From contig NZ_JAHHXM010000027.1 of assembly GCF_019037185.1 (NCBI RefSeq), positions 1-38,915 on the forward strand: a DNA stretch of 38,915 nt, given 5' to 3'. Position numbers and translations under genes: made by a program. Shown here one piece after another: positions 17,402 to 26,995 of this stretch; within the stretch, counting starts at the first letter, position 1, and every line of letters begins with the position of its first letter. The DNA comes from Oceanobacillus caeni (GTDB lineage Bacteria; Bacillota; Bacilli; Bacillales; Amphibacillaceae). Under the pieces are notes generated by a model that saw only the letters and a list, made by a program, of their open reading frames with translations, made no database searches and was not told the DNA's origin.

Positions 17402-18508
17402 GTGAACAAATCTATATCCATTAAGACGCCTGGGAAATTAATGATTGCTGGCGAATATGCAGTATTACATCCTTCTGAGCATCTGGCTGTATTAGCTGTA
17501 AATCGTTTTGTTTATGCTGACATCAAGAAATCGGCTGAAAGTAGTTTGACATTATCAGATTTTCAGTTGGAAAACATTAAGTTTACGATTGAGAATAAAA
17601 AAGTAAGCATTCATACGGATAATCCGCGTATCAGTTTTGTTCAGAAAGCGATGACTATAGCAAGTACATATTTGCAAGAAAAGGGAGTAGCTTTATCACC
17701 CTTCCAACTAACGATACGTAGTGAACTTGATGATAAATCTGGGATTAAATATGGATTAGGATCAAGTGCAGCGGTTGTAACATCTGTTATAACTGCAATG
17801 TTAAAATTGTTTCTACCAGAAGAGCCTAGTAAGGATCTTATTTTTAGATTGGCGGCATTGTCCCATGTTATTGCGCAGAAGAATGGTTCTGGAGCTGATG
17901 TTGCAGCCTCAACATATGGGGGAATATTAAATTACGCTTCATTTCAAGCGGAATGGCTATTAGAAGAATATAATAAGTCTCTATCTATATCATCATTATT
18001 AGAAAGAGATTGGACTTATTTTTCTGTTGAACCATTAGAAATACCAGAACATATATATTTCTGTGTTGGTTGGACGGGAAAAGCTGCTTCTACCGCTGAA
18101 CTAGTAGATAAAGTTTTACAATTAAAATTAGAAAAACCAAAACTCTTTGAGGAATTTCTCGAAAATAGCAGAGCGGCTGTTCGTACACTTTTTATGGGGT
18201 TGAAGCAATCGGACGAATCACTACTCTATAAAGGTGTAAAGGAAAATAGAAAAGCACTTGCTAAACTAGGACGGGATGCTAATGCACCTATTGAAACTCC
18301 TATGTTAGCAAAATTATGTGATTTAGCGGAAGAACTTGGTGGTGCTGGAAAACCATCAGGAGCTGGTGGCGGTGACTGCGGTATTGCTTTTATGCCGACA
18401 AAGAAAAAAGCGGAACAACTACTAAAGGTTTGGGAAGAGAATGGGATCAAGCCATTAAGCATAAAACCAAATCATAGTGGTGCTACAGAGATAAAGAATA
18501 ATAGCTAG
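17402..18508 (+). CDS. Phosphomevalonate kinase
   Basis: A GHMP kinase that makes mevalonate 5-diphosphate. The protein (about 368 residues) begins ISIKTPGKLMIAGEYAVLHP after a few residues, has the ATP loop KYGLGSSAAVVTS, NGSGADVAASTYGG and a C-terminal GAGGGDCGIAF motif. The start is uncertain: TAGGGG at 17384-17389 fits TTG 17399 (9 nt) or GTG 17402 (12 nt), while TTG 17390 would abut it. All four genes from mvaA to here run head to tail within 4.4 kb, so one operon delivers isopentenyl diphosphate from HMG-CoA. Confidence 0.93.
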   Translation: MNKSISIKTPGKLMIAGEYAVLHPSEHLAVLAVNRFVYADIKKSAESSLTLSDFQLENIKFTIENKKVSIHTDNPRISFVQKAMTIASTYLQEKGVALSPFQLTIRSELDDKSGIKYGLGSSAAVVTSVITAMLKLFLPEEPSKDLIFRLAALSHVIAQKNGSGADVAASTYGGILNYASFQAEWLLEEYNKSLSISSLLERDWTYFSVEPLEIPEHIYFCVGWTGKAASTAELVDKVLQLKLEKPKLFEEFLENSRAAVRTLFMGLKQSDESLLYKGVKENRKALAKLGRDANAPIETPMLAKLCDLAEELGGAGKPSGAGGGDCGIAFMPTKKKAEQLLKVWEENGIKPLSIKPNHSGATEIKNNS

Positions 18509-18512
18509 AAAA

Positions 18513-18551
18513 AAACACCTGATTATTCCAAATTGGAAAATCAGGTGTTTT
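18513..18551 (+). terminator. Intrinsic terminator after the mevalonate operon
   Basis: AAACACCTGATT (18513-18524) pairs perfectly with AATCAGGTGTTT (18539-18550). Flanking A and T runs would let it work in both directions. Confidence 0.8.
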
Positions 18552-18600
18552 ACATATACAAACGTCTAAAACAATCCAGTTACGATAGGCGCCATTTTAT

Positions 18601-18644
18601 TTTTAAACAACCTCGGTCCTTTTCAACCTTCTTTTTGAACACGC
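18601..18644. repeat. Copy F of the dispersed repeat family (ends only, inverted)
   Basis: TTTTAAACAACCTCGGTCC is followed by TTTTCAACCTTCTTTTTGAAC. Read on the minus strand this is the left end of copy E joined almost directly to its right end, so the interior module is missing. Confidence 0.6.
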
Positions 18645-18704
18645 ACTTTAATATATAAAAATTGTATGCTTTTAGTTATGATAGTAAGTTCTTGGTGAGA
18701 AGCA

Positions 18705-18854
18705 TTATATAAGTTTTTGATATAGATTAATTAATTCATCAAGCTTCATACTAGAAGAAACAACAGCCTCGGAAGTGAAATCATGATTATTACTTAATAA
18801 AATCATTTCTTTTCGACATTTTTCAATTTTTTCTAATAAAATATATTTTGTCAC
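18705..18854 (-). CDS. Spo0E-like aspartyl-phosphate phosphatase
   Basis: A 49-residue protein with the Spo0E-family pattern: an N-terminal helix (LLEKIEKCRKEMILLS), a polar turn, then SSMKLDELINLYQKL, which contains the SxxLD-type signature of this family. Such proteins dephosphorylate Spo0A-P and delay sporulation (established for Spo0E, YisI and YnzD). The GTG start at 18854 has AGGAGG (18869-18864) 9 nt upstream. It is transcribed away from sigW across a shared 180-nt gap. Its target is not shown by the sequence. Confidence 0.75.
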   Translation of the reverse strand: MTKYILLEKIEKCRKEMILLSNNHDFTSEAVVSSSMKLDELINLYQKLI

Positions 18855-18975
18855 CAAAACTTACCTCCTATCTAGTATACTATATTATGAAAATACCCCA
18901 ATAAAAGCAAACTTAAACTAAGTGAAACTATGACATTTTTTTGTGTCTATATTAAATAATTATTTTATTAAAAAA

Positions 18976-19002
18976 GGAAACCTTATGTATAACCTGTTCG
19001 TA
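18976..19002 (+). promoter_or_regulatory. Candidate SigW-type autoregulatory promoter of sigW
   Basis: GGAAAC (18976-18981), 17 nt, then CGTA (18999-19002) resembles the ECF sigma-W consensus (GAAAC, 16-17 nt, CGTA). It lies 34 nt upstream of the sigW ATG, and sigW is autoregulated in Bacillus. Confidence 0.65.
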
Positions 19003-19036
19003 ATATAAATACCGCAAAATAAGCGGAGGTACGTTA

Positions 19037-19600
19037 ATGGAACAATTAATTAGAGAAAAAATTAAACGAGTTAAAAAAGGTGATCAAGCAGCATATAGCA
19101 TGATAGTTGATTTCTACCAGGATAGAATCTATCAACATTGCTTTAGAATGCTTGGTAACAAACATGAGGCGGAAGACATCGCTCAAGAGGCATTTATTCG
19201 CGCTTATATTAATATTGATTCATTTGATGAAAACAGGAAATTTTCAACATGGTTATATAGAATAGCTACTAATTTAACGATTGATCGAATCAGAAAGCGT
19301 AAACCAGATTATTACCTTGATGCAGAAATTAAAGGGGCAGAAGGTTTGACGATGTATTCCCAGCTTTCTTCTAATGATCCTCTACCAAGTGAAGAAGTAG
19401 AAAGTTCAGAATTAAACCATTATATTCATCAAGAGATTTCTGAATTACCACCGAAGTATCGTAGTATTATAATTCTTCGTTACTTAGAAGAGTTTTCCCT
19501 TCAAGAGATTGCAAGTATTTTGGATATTCCAATTGGAACGGTTAAGACTAGGATTCACCGAGGAAGGGAAGCTTTGAGAAAAAGGCTTCGTCACGTGTAA
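19037..19600 (+). CDS. sigW: ECF RNA polymerase sigma factor SigW
   Basis: A 187-residue ECF sigma factor, the same length as Bacillus SigW. Region 2 (about 10-80, with the EDIAQEAFIRAY and FSTWLYRIATNL segments) binds the -10 element and core enzyme. Region 4 (about 130-185) contains LPPKYRSIIILRYLEEFSLQ and a helix-turn-helix ending GTVKTRIHRGREALRK. It controls responses to envelope stress and antimicrobial compounds. Release from RsiW by regulated proteolysis activates it. AGCGGAGG precedes the ATG, and rsiW follows after 13 nt. Confidence 0.95.
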   Translation: MEQLIREKIKRVKKGDQAAYSMIVDFYQDRIYQHCFRMLGNKHEAEDIAQEAFIRAYINIDSFDENRKFSTWLYRIATNLTIDRIRKRKPDYYLDAEIKGAEGLTMYSQLSSNDPLPSEEVESSELNHYIHQEISELPPKYRSIIILRYLEEFSLQEIASILDIPIGTVKTRIHRGREALRKRLRHV

Positions 19601-19613
19601 AGGAGTGTAACCT

Positions 19614-20255
19614 ATGGAGATTCATAAGGAAAAGATTATACTTATGCACCAGTATTTAGATGGAGAAATAGATAAAATAAAAGAAATGGAACTATTTACT
19701 CATATTGAAAAGTGTGAGGCTTGTAGAAATCACTTCGAAGAGTTAACACAAAGTATTAGTATGATACAAAGTGCGGAAAATATTCAGGCGCCATCTGGAT
19801 TTACGAATAATGTTATGCGTAAACTACCTAAAGAAAAGAAACGTATTAAATACAAACGATGGTTTCAAACACATCCTATTTTAACAGCTGCAGCAATTTT
19901 CTTTATTTTAATGCTTAGCGGTGTATTTTCACAATGGAATCAAGATAACGAATTAGTCGTATCTAAACAGGAAGACCTCATTGTTCAGGGTGATACTGTG
20001 ATTGTGCCAGAAGATGTTGTCGTAGATGAAGACCTAGTTATTCAAAATGGGGACTTGTTAGTGATGGGTGTTGTTGATGGGGATGTAACAATCATTAATG
20101 GAAAGTTAATTAATGAAAAATCAATAAATGGGAAGCTAATGGCTTCTGCGGGCGAAGTTAATGGAGAGCTACAAATTGTAGATAGAGTTTTTGAATGGTT
20201 GTGGTTTCAAGTAAAGACCTTATTTAAAAATGTTTTTGCATTTTCAGCAGGGTAA
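19614..20255 (+). CDS. rsiW: Anti-sigma-W factor RsiW
   Basis: A single-pass membrane protein of 213 residues. The cytoplasmic N-terminal zinc-binding anti-sigma domain has H30, C34 and C37 (HIEKCEAC), the membrane helix is at about 88-105, and the extracellular part is acidic and rich in short beta-like repeats (DVVVDEDLVIQNGDLLVMG). It holds SigW at the membrane until site-1 and site-2 proteases cut it. The operon partner sigW is directly upstream. Confidence 0.93.
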   Translation: MEIHKEKIILMHQYLDGEIDKIKEMELFTHIEKCEACRNHFEELTQSISMIQSAENIQAPSGFTNNVMRKLPKEKKRIKYKRWFQTHPILTAAAIFFILMLSGVFSQWNQDNELVVSKQEDLIVQGDTVIVPEDVVVDEDLVIQNGDLLVMGVVDGDVTIINGKLINEKSINGKLMASAGEVNGELQIVDRVFEWLWFQVKTLFKNVFAFSAG

Positions 20256-20643
20256 GTTAGAATTAGCTCTTTGATACTGCATAACTGCAATTAAAGGCAT
20301 TTGCCCATATTCCAGCAGTTTTTTCTAATAGTGCGTGTTCGAGGAGGAAGTGTCATTTTACCTTGACTTTTGAACAACCTTTAATAATTAGATAGATGAA
20401 TCGTTCTAAAATTCACATATTGCTTTCTATCTATAGGAATATTTTGTTATAATAACAGCATGTTTAAAAATTAAATTGTTAATTTTACTAAACTTTTTTG
20501 GCAGGAAAGGATAGAAGTCTATCCAGTCTGGGGCTTCGATTACTCGCCCCATCGTGAAGATTTGCATAAGTGCAACTACGGCATTCGCCTAAGCCAAAGC
20601 GAATGCTAAGTTTTCTAATAAAGTGAAAAAGGATGTGTGCCGC
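20256..20643 (+). repeat. Intergenic region carrying repeat copies G and B
   Basis: No gene is supported between rsiW and cdaA. Copy G (20331-20380) is a right-end module: GTGCGTGTTCGAGGAGGAAG, then TGTCATTTTACC and TTTTGAACAACCT. Copy B (about 20527-20614) has a TCTGGGGCTTCGATTACTCG core like copies C and D, followed by a 28-nt block identical to copy A (20559-20586) and a GCATTCGC/GCGAATGC hairpin. AAAAAGGA at 20626-20633 is the ribosome site of cdaA. Confidence 0.65.
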
Positions 20644-21465
20644 ATGCTTGATGGGGGATTGGATTTTCTCGATCTACTTAGATTAGGCGTAGATATTACT
20701 CTCGTCTGGTATGTATTATATAAATTAATGATGTTAATACGGGGTACGAAAGCAATCCAACTCCTAAAGGGGATAGCTGTCGTATTACTTGTATGGGCGA
20801 TAAGTAATGTCTTTAATTTACAAACATTACAATGGCTGACAAACCAGGCAATTATTTGGGGTTTTCTTGCAATTATTATTCTCTTTCAACCCGAACTTAG
20901 AAGGGCTTTAGAACAATTAGGAAGAGGTAATTTGTTTTCCAGAAGTTCAAAATCAGAAGAGGAGATTATTGCTAAAAATATAGAATCTATCGTTGAATCT
21001 TGTAAGTATATGGCGAAACGAAGAATAGGTGCTTTGATAACGATAGAAGGCGAGACTGGAATTGGTGAATATATGGAAACTGGAATTTTGGTAGGTGGTA
21101 ATTTAACACACCAATTATTAACCAATATTTTCACACCAAACACCCCTTTACATGATGGTGCAGTAATTATTAAAGATGGGAAAATTATGTCAGCTGCATG
21201 TTATCTTCCGTTATCCGAAAGTCCATTTATCTCAAAAGAGTTAGGAACTAGGCACCGTGCCGCTATGGGGATAAGTGAGGTAACAGATGCTTTAACTGTT
21301 GTGGTATCAGAAGAAACAGGTGCCATTTCATGTACAAAAAATGGTGAATTGCATAGAGATATTAATGAAGAAACATTAAAACAAATGCTTAATGCCCATC
21401 TGTCATACATTGAAGAAGCCTCCAACAAGAAGATTAAGAATCGGAGGGAAGATGTAAATGGATAA
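20644..21465 (+). CDS. cdaA: Diadenylate cyclase CdaA (c-di-AMP synthase)
   Basis: A membrane-bound enzyme that makes cyclic di-AMP from two ATP. Starting at the ATG at 20644 gives 273 residues, the Bacillus length, with the catalytic DGA at 171-173 and RHR at 203-205, the numbering known for CdaA. Three N-terminal membrane helices span about residues 10-80, with RGTKAIQLLKG between them. The alternative GTG starts at 20623 and 20635 lie before or against the AAAAAGGA ribosome site. The gene overlaps cdaR by 8 nt. c-di-AMP controls potassium and osmolyte balance and wall stability. Confidence 0.95.
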   Translation: MLDGGLDFLDLLRLGVDITLVWYVLYKLMMLIRGTKAIQLLKGIAVVLLVWAISNVFNLQTLQWLTNQAIIWGFLAIIILFQPELRRALEQLGRGNLFSRSSKSEEEIIAKNIESIVESCKYMAKRRIGALITIEGETGIGEYMETGILVGGNLTHQLLTNIFTPNTPLHDGAVIIKDGKIMSAACYLPLSESPFISKELGTRHRAAMGISEVTDALTVVVSEETGAISCTKNGELHRDINEETLKQMLNAHLSYIEEASNKKIKNRREDVNG

Positions 21466-22684
21466 TTGGTTTAAAAGCAAATGGTTTGTTCGTTTAGTTT
21501 CATTGTCCTTTGCTGTCATATTATACATCTTTGTAAATACTACCGTTAATTCTACCCATACGGATTCTGCTGTTTCAAAGAGTAATACAGAAACCCAAAC
21601 GCTAGATGATGTTCCTGTAGAAATTAGGATGGATAATGACAATTATGTTGTAAGTGGTGTACCAGAATTTGTGACGGTATCTTTAGAAGGCCCACCAAAT
21701 TATTTACGTCCTATTGTTTTACAACGAAACTTTGAAGTATTTGTTGATTTGGAAGGATTGGAAGAAGGAGAACATACTGTAGAAATTCAACATGATGTTT
21801 CCAATCAATTAAAAATGACTATTGAGCCAAGTGAAATTGATGTTTATATTGAAGAAAAGGCAGAGAAGAATTTTGAGGTCTCCGTAGACTTTGTTAATCA
21901 AGACAAATTACCAGCTGGTTATGAACTTGGTGACTATACGATTAATCCTTCAGAAGTAACAATAACAAGTTCGCGTAATATTATTGAACGTATTGGAGTA
22001 GTGAAAGTATTTGTCGATGTTGCTGGAGTTAAAGAGCCTATAGAAAACCAAGAACTTCCTGTAAATATATATGACGTACAGGGTAACGTTCTTAATGCTA
22101 ATGTTACTCCAGAGAAGGTTAAAGTATCGACGGAAGTAAATCATCCAAGTAAAAAGGTGAAATTAGATATTAAAACAAAAGGTGAACTACCTGAAGGATA
22201 TTCACTAATTTCATTGAAGCCCAAAATAGAAGAAGTGGAAGTTTTTGCAACAAGTGATATACTTGCAGGCATGGAGTCTATTTCCACAGAAGAGATTGAC
22301 CTGTCCCAAATTAAAGAGACAGGGGTAATTAAGGTCGGACTTGCTTTACCCGAAGGTGTAGTTGTTCCCGGAAAGGATACAATTGAAGTAGGTGTAGAGC
22401 TAGAACAAACAAAAACATTAGAGGATGTTCCTGTTCATGTTGATGGAATAGATGGACAAGCTGTAGAATTTTTAAAACCTAAAGATAAAAAGATGGACGT
22501 CACGTTAGTAGGAAATGAAGCAGAAGTTGGTGGAATTACGAAGGACGATATTCGATTATATGCTAATGGATCTGGTTTAAACAAAGGGCAGCATAATTTG
22601 CCGGTGGAAATAGAGATGAAGGCTAAATCTGATGATATTTCTATTTCGACCGAACTGGAAAAAATTCAGGTTGATATTGAATAG
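21458..22684 (+). CDS. cdaR: CdaA regulatory protein CdaR (YbbR-domain protein)
   Basis: A 408-residue protein with one N-terminal membrane helix (about 9-30, LVSLSFAVILYIFVNT) followed by several extracytoplasmic YbbR repeats of about 80 residues, each beginning with a pattern like DVPVEIRM, FEVSVDFVN, KLDIKTKG or DVPVHVDG. CdaR binds CdaA and modulates c-di-AMP synthesis. The overlap with cdaA suggests coupled translation. Confidence 0.93.
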   Translation: MDNWFKSKWFVRLVSLSFAVILYIFVNTTVNSTHTDSAVSKSNTETQTLDDVPVEIRMDNDNYVVSGVPEFVTVSLEGPPNYLRPIVLQRNFEVFVDLEGLEEGEHTVEIQHDVSNQLKMTIEPSEIDVYIEEKAEKNFEVSVDFVNQDKLPAGYELGDYTINPSEVTITSSRNIIERIGVVKVFVDVAGVKEPIENQELPVNIYDVQGNVLNANVTPEKVKVSTEVNHPSKKVKLDIKTKGELPEGYSLISLKPKIEEVEVFATSDILAGMESISTEEIDLSQIKETGVIKVGLALPEGVVVPGKDTIEVGVELEQTKTLEDVPVHVDGIDGQAVEFLKPKDKKMDVTLVGNEAEVGGITKDDIRLYANGSGLNKGQHNLPVEIEMKAKSDDISISTELEKIQVDIE

Positions 22685-22704
22685 TCTGGTTATAACCCTA
22701 ATTA

Positions 22705-22840
22705 GTGTGTATTCAAGAAGGATGAAAAAGACCAATGTCGGCTAATTGCGCAACGTCCTGGGACTCCGATTACTCGTTCCACCGTAAAGATTTGTTGCAA
22801 CGGCGAAGTGTCATTTTCACCAGACTTTTTGAATAACCCC
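22705..22840. repeat. Copy C of the dispersed repeat family
   Basis: The left end (GTGTATTCAAGAAGGATGAAA, then AGACCAATGTCGGC) and right end (GTGTCATTTTCACCAGACTTT, then TTGAATAACC) are those of copy E, but the middle is the core module of copy D (22754-22788). It lies between cdaR and glmM. Confidence 0.7.
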
Positions 22841-22878
22841 TATTAACACCTGAATTGGAAATAAAGGAGAGGTAAGAC

Positions 22879-24222
22879 ATGGGAAAATATTTTGGGACAG
22901 ATGGGGTAAGAGGTATAGCAAATAAAGAGCTTACTCCAGAATTAGCTTTTAAATTAGGCCGTGCTGGTGGCTATGTACTAACACAGCAAACTGAAAAACC
23001 GAAAGTAGTAATAGGTCGTGATACAAGAATTTCCGGTACCATGTTAGAAAATGCGCTAATTTCTGGACTTCTTTCCATTGGAGCGGAAGTGATGAGGCTG
23101 GGGGTTATCTCAACCCCGGGAGTAGCTTATCTAACTAAAGCGTTAAGCGCACATGCGGGAGTCATGATTTCCGCATCTCATAATCCTGTTGAAGATAACG
23201 GAATTAAGTTCTTTGGCCCAGATGGGTTTAAACTAAGTGACGAGCAAGAAGAGCAAATTGAAGAAATTATTGATGGAGAGGATAAGCTTCCTCGCCCAAT
23301 AGGAGGAGATATTGGGATAATCAATGATTACTTTGAAGGTGGTCAAAAATATCTATCCTTCTTAAAAGATACGATTGATAACGACTTTGAAGGAATAACC
23401 ATTGCAGTTGATTGTGCTCATGGTGCAACTTCTAGCCTTGCAACACACTTATTTGCAGATCTAGAGGCAGAAATCTATTCTATCGGCTCTAGTCCAAACG
23501 GTTTAAACATTAACGATGGAGTGGGGTCTACACACCCTGAGAAGCTTCAAGAATTTGTCCAGGAAAAAGGCGCTGACATTGGCTTAGCTTTTGATGGTGA
23601 TGGTGATCGTTTAATAGCTGTAGATGAAAAAGGAAATATTGTAGATGGCGACCAAATTATGTATATTTGTAGTAAATTTTTAAATGAACGCGGCCTTTTA
23701 CGCCATAATACAGTCGTTTCAACCGTTATGAGTAATATCGGATTTTATAAAGCTCTTGATGAAAATGGAATTAAAAGTAGTAAAACTGCTGTGGGAGACC
23801 GTTATGTCATGGAAGAAATGCGTAAAGGCGGTTATAATCTTGGCGGAGAACAGTCTGGTCATATCATTTTCCTAAATTACATAACAACAGGTGACGGAAT
23901 GCTTTCTGCCCTTCAGCTTGTTAATGTAATGAAGGAAACCGGAAAAGCCTTATCAGAGCTTGCGGCAGAAATGACAATTTATCCTCAGGTTTTGAAAAAT
24001 GTGAAAGTAACCAATAAGGAAGAAGCATTGAACAACTCACAAATTCTTAAAGAAGTAGAAGCAGTGGAGCACGAATTAGGTGAAAACGGCCGTGTTCTTG
24101 TACGTCCATCTGGAACAGAACCATTAATCCGTGTCATGGTAGAAGCTTCAACGGAAGAAGAATGTGAAAAATACGTAGACCGTATTGTAAAAATAGTAGA
24201 GGATTTATTTGGTCTTAAATAA
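22879..24222 (+). CDS. glmM: Phosphoglucosamine mutase
   Basis: GlmM interconverts glucosamine-6-phosphate and glucosamine-1-phosphate for UDP-GlcNAc and peptidoglycan synthesis. The 447-residue protein starts [11 protein letters not shown], has the phosphorylated serine S100 in [12 protein letters not shown], the magnesium loop [15 protein letters not shown], and the C-terminal phosphate-binding RPSGTEP. GGAGAGG precedes the ATG. GlmM and CdaA are known to interact in Bacillus, consistent with the conserved order. Confidence 0.97.
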   Translation: MGKYFGTDGVRGIANKELTPELAFKLGRAGGYVLTQQTEKPKVVIGRDTRISGTMLENALISGLLSIGAEVMRLGVISTPGVAYLTKALSAHAGVMISASHNPVEDNGIKFFGPDGFKLSDEQEEQIEEIIDGEDKLPRPIGGDIGIINDYFEGGQKYLSFLKDTIDNDFEGITIAVDCAHGATSSLATHLFADLEAEIYSIGSSPNGLNINDGVGSTHPEKLQEFVQEKGADIGLAFDGDGDRLIAVDEKGNIVDGDQIMYICSKFLNERGLLRHNTVVSTVMSNIGFYKALDENGIKSSKTAVGDRYVMEEMRKGGYNLGGEQSGHIIFLNYITTGDGMLSALQLVNVMKETGKALSELAAEMTIYPQVLKNVKVTNKEEALNNSQILKEVEAVEHELGENGRVLVRPSGTEPLIRVMVEASTEEECEKYVDRIVKIVEDLFGLK

Positions 24223-24228
24223 AATAAG

Positions 24229-24265
24229 AAAACTGCTCCAAGAAAAGCTGGAGCAGTTTTTTTAT
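24229..24265 (+). terminator. Intrinsic terminator after glmM
   Basis: AAACTGCTCCA (24230-24240) pairs with TGGAGCAGTTT (24249-24259), followed by a run of T. It separates glmM from the separately regulated glmS. Confidence 0.85.
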
Positions 24266-24469
24266 TTTATCTGATAAAACATTATATAGAAAATCAAAAT
24301 TACCTAACATGTTCACAAGAAAGACATATTATACATAAATTAATATGATCTACTCGAAGCTTTTTATTGACCGAAGGCGTTTTCATTGGGTAGAATAAAT
24401 TAAGTCTAAAGCTGATTTAATATAGAATATGTTTTAGGCTTATTTCTATATGGAAAGGAGCATAGTAGT

Positions 24470-24640
24470 TACTTTATTTTAAAGCGCCAGGACTATTTTC
24501 CGGACGACAGGGGAAAATAGTTGACGAGGTGGAGGTTATCGAAGTTTCGGCGGATGCCTCCCGATTGCACATCTCAATCGTTTAGCTTTGTTCCAAAAAC
24601 AATAAGGCGACTTATTGCACAAAGGAATGATGCAAGATGA
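24470..24640 (+). ncRNA. glmS ribozyme (glucosamine-6-phosphate riboswitch)
   Basis: This is a clear match to the metabolite-dependent self-cleaving ribozyme upstream of glmS. It contains AAAGCGCCAGGACT (24481-24494), with cleavage expected before G24484, then GACGAGGTGGAGGTTATCGA, TTCGGCGGATGCCTCCCG and a GATTG/CAATC stem, and ends with a TTGCA/TGCAA hairpin. Glucosamine-6-phosphate acts as cofactor for cleavage and the cut mRNA is degraded, giving product feedback on GlmS. Exact outer limits are approximate. Confidence 0.95.
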
Positions 24641-24660
24641 CTATGAAAAAAATACGAGAA

Positions 24661-24718
24661 AGGGGCAGAAAAGCGCCCCAAGGATTAATATTAATAAGTA
24701 TAACGTTTGTCTGCCCCT
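24661..24718 (+). promoter_or_regulatory. Inverted repeat between ribozyme and glmS ribosome site
   Basis: AGGGGCAGA (24661-24669) pairs perfectly with TCTGCCCCT (24710-24718), ending 5 nt before AGGAGG (24724-24729). The left arm can alternatively pair locally with GCGCCCC (24673-24679). There is no T-run, so it is not a typical terminator; a role in translation or mRNA stability is possible but unproven. Confidence 0.45.
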
Positions 24719-24737
24719 ATCATAGGAGGACAATGAA

Positions 24738-26540
24738 ATGTGCGGAATTGTAGGTTATATAGGAAATAATGATTCAAAGAATGTTTTATTACACGGATTA
24801 GAAAAATTAGAATATCGTGGCTATGACTCAGCAGGTATTGCTGTTTTGAATGAAGAGGGCGTTCATCTTACGAAAGTTAAAGGTCGTATTGCTAAATTGA
24901 AAGAAAGTGTGGATGACTCCGTACAAGCAACGATGGGGATTGGTCATACTCGTTGGGCAACACATGGAATCCCAAGTATAACAAATGCACATCCACATCA
25001 AAGTACATCAGGTAAATTCACAATTGTACACAATGGTGTAATTGAAAATTATCAAGACTTAAAGAGAGAATATTTAAGTGATGTTACATTCCTAAGTGAA
25101 ACAGATACAGAAGTTATCGTTCAATTAATCGATAAATTTTATCAAGAACATCAAGACACACTTACAGCTTTTCGTAAAGCGATGGAACTTTTAAAAGGTT
25201 CTTATGCAATCGGAATGATTGATGTCGATGATACGGAAACACTATATGTTTCTAAAAATAAGAGTCCATTATTGATCGGTTTAGGTGATGGATTTAATGT
25301 CATTGCGAGTGATGCAATGGCTACACTTAAAGAAACCAATCAATATCTTGAAATTAATGATAAAGAAATTGTATTAGTTACACGTAATCATGTGCAAATT
25401 CAAAAACTAGATGGTACAGTTGTGGAACGTGAACCGTATACGGCACAAATTGATGCAAGTGATATAGAAAAGGGAACCTACCCACACTATATGTTAAAAG
25501 AAATTGATGAACAGCCAATTGTTATTCGGAATATTATTAAGGAATATCAAGATGAAAATAACGAACTAAAACTTAATAATGATATTCGTAATGCAATGAA
25601 GAAAGCAGATCGAATTTATATTATAGCAGCAGGAACGAGCTATCATGCAGGATTAGTTGGTAAGGAGCTATTGGAAAAACTAGCTAGCATTCCAACCGAG
25701 GTCCATGTTGCAAGTGAGTTTTCTTATAATATGCCATTGCTTTCTGAAAAACCTTTATTTATTTTCCTCTCACAAAGTGGTGAGACAGCAGATAGCCGTG
25801 CTGTATTAGTAAAAATTAAAGAACTAGGATACCCAGCACTAACGATTACAAATGTGCCAGGTTCCACCCTTTCTCGTGAAGCTGATTATACACTACAGCT
25901 ATATGCTGGCCCAGAAATTGCTGTTGCTTCAACTAAAGCATATACTGCTCAAATTGCTGTACTTGCTATTTTGGCAACAGACACAGCAGCTGTTAAAGGA
26001 AAAGAAATAGAAATAGATTTGATTAAAGAGTTAGCAATTGTTTCTAGTGCGATGGAAGTTTTAACAGATGAGAAAGAAGAAATTGAACGTTTAGCTGCAG
26101 AGTATTTACCAACAACTCGCAATGCCTTTTTCATCGGAAGAAGCGGAGATTATAATGTTTCTTTAGAAGGTGCACTTAAATTAAAAGAAATCTCCTACAT
26201 TCAGGCGGAAGGCTTTGCTGGTGGAGAGCTTAAACATGGAACCATTGCTTTAATTGAAGAGGGAACTCCAGTTATTGCAGTTACCACGCATGAAAATGTA
26301 AACTATTCTATTCGTGGTAATGTTCAAGAAGTAGTAGCTCGTGGTGCGAATGTTTTAATAGTTAGTATGAAAGGTTTAGAAGAAGACACAGATGCTTTTG
26401 TCTTGCCAAAAGTTCATGAACTTCTAACTCCATTAGTAAGCATCATACCTTTACAATTATTGGCATACTACGCAGCATTACATCGTGACTGTGATGTAGA
26501 TAAGCCAAGAAACCTTGCGAAAAGTGTAACAGTAGAATAA
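24738..26540 (+). CDS. glmS: Glutamine-fructose-6-phosphate aminotransferase (isomerising)
   Basis: GlmS makes glucosamine-6-phosphate from fructose-6-phosphate and glutamine. The 600-residue protein has the N-terminal glutaminase domain with nucleophile C2 (MCGIVGYIG) and GHTRWATHG, followed by two SIS sugar-isomerase domains ([24 protein letters not shown]) and the C-terminal [12 protein letters not shown]. The length and motifs are complete. The ribozyme upstream controls it. Confidence 0.97.
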   Translation: MCGIVGYIGNNDSKNVLLHGLEKLEYRGYDSAGIAVLNEEGVHLTKVKGRIAKLKESVDDSVQATMGIGHTRWATHGIPSITNAHPHQSTSGKFTIVHNGVIENYQDLKREYLSDVTFLSETDTEVIVQLIDKFYQEHQDTLTAFRKAMELLKGSYAIGMIDVDDTETLYVSKNKSPLLIGLGDGFNVIASDAMATLKETNQYLEINDKEIVLVTRNHVQIQKLDGTVVEREPYTAQIDASDIEKGTYPHYMLKEIDEQPIVIRNIIKEYQDENNELKLNNDIRNAMKKADRIYIIAAGTSYHAGLVGKELLEKLASIPTEVHVASEFSYNMPLLSEKPLFIFLSQSGETADSRAVLVKIKELGYPALTITNVPGSTLSREADYTLQLYAGPEIAVASTKAYTAQIAVLAILATDTAAVKGKEIEIDLIKELAIVSSAMEVLTDEKEEIERLAAEYLPTTRNAFFIGRSGDYNVSLEGALKLKEISYIQAEGFAGGELKHGTIALIEEGTPVIAVTTHENVNYSIRGNVQEVVARGANVLIVSMKGLEEDTDAFVLPKVHELLTPLVSIIPLQLLAYYAALHRDCDVDKPRNLAKSVTVE

Positions 26541-26609
26541 ATTAATTTTAGAGGATACTTGTGGTTGTCCCTATAAAAAATTAACGTTCCTTAAATAAAA
26601 TTAATGTTC

Positions 26610-26662
26610 CCAATCCGAGGGTCTTTCCGGTGTTTTCCCGGCAGACCTTTGGATTTTTTTAC
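26610..26662 (+). terminator. Intrinsic terminator after glmS
   Basis: AATCCGAGGGTCT (from 26612) pairs with AGACCTTTGGATT with G-U pairs, with an inner CCGG/CCGG stem, then a T-run up to 26660. Confidence 0.8.
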
Positions 26663-26719
26663 GCAAAATTCGTTGGGGGCCCAATCATAATCCAATATCA
26701 ATTTGCTTTTCAATTGAAT

Positions 26720-26995
26720 TTACGATATTTCATTCTTCAATAATTGCCTAATAGATAAACTTGTTTCTTCTAAATATTCCTCTGATGATTTGCTGCTATT
26801 CTCTTTCCAATCTAATGAAGCTCCGTAAATCATCCAACTTAATATAGTTGCAAGCACCCTTAACTTATCATCACTTTGATTTTGATATTTTTTTGCTAGT
26901 GAATGCAAGATGATTTGTTCAAGCTCCTTTTTCATTATGGCTTCATACTGGTACATATCCCCGAGACTAAAGAACCGTTTTAGGAAAAGTACCAT
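26720..26995 (-). pseudogene. TetR-family regulator, C-terminal fragment
   Basis: The 91-residue frame looks like the ligand-binding C-terminal part of a TetR/AcrR regulator: helical, with LEQIILHSLAKKY and LRVLATILSWMIYGASLDW. The N-terminal helix-turn-helix that every TetR protein needs is missing. The frame continues only about 20 codons upstream of its first ATG before a stop. It is probably a remnant of a regulator that once controlled the neighbouring fatty-acid genes (inference). Confidence 0.6.
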
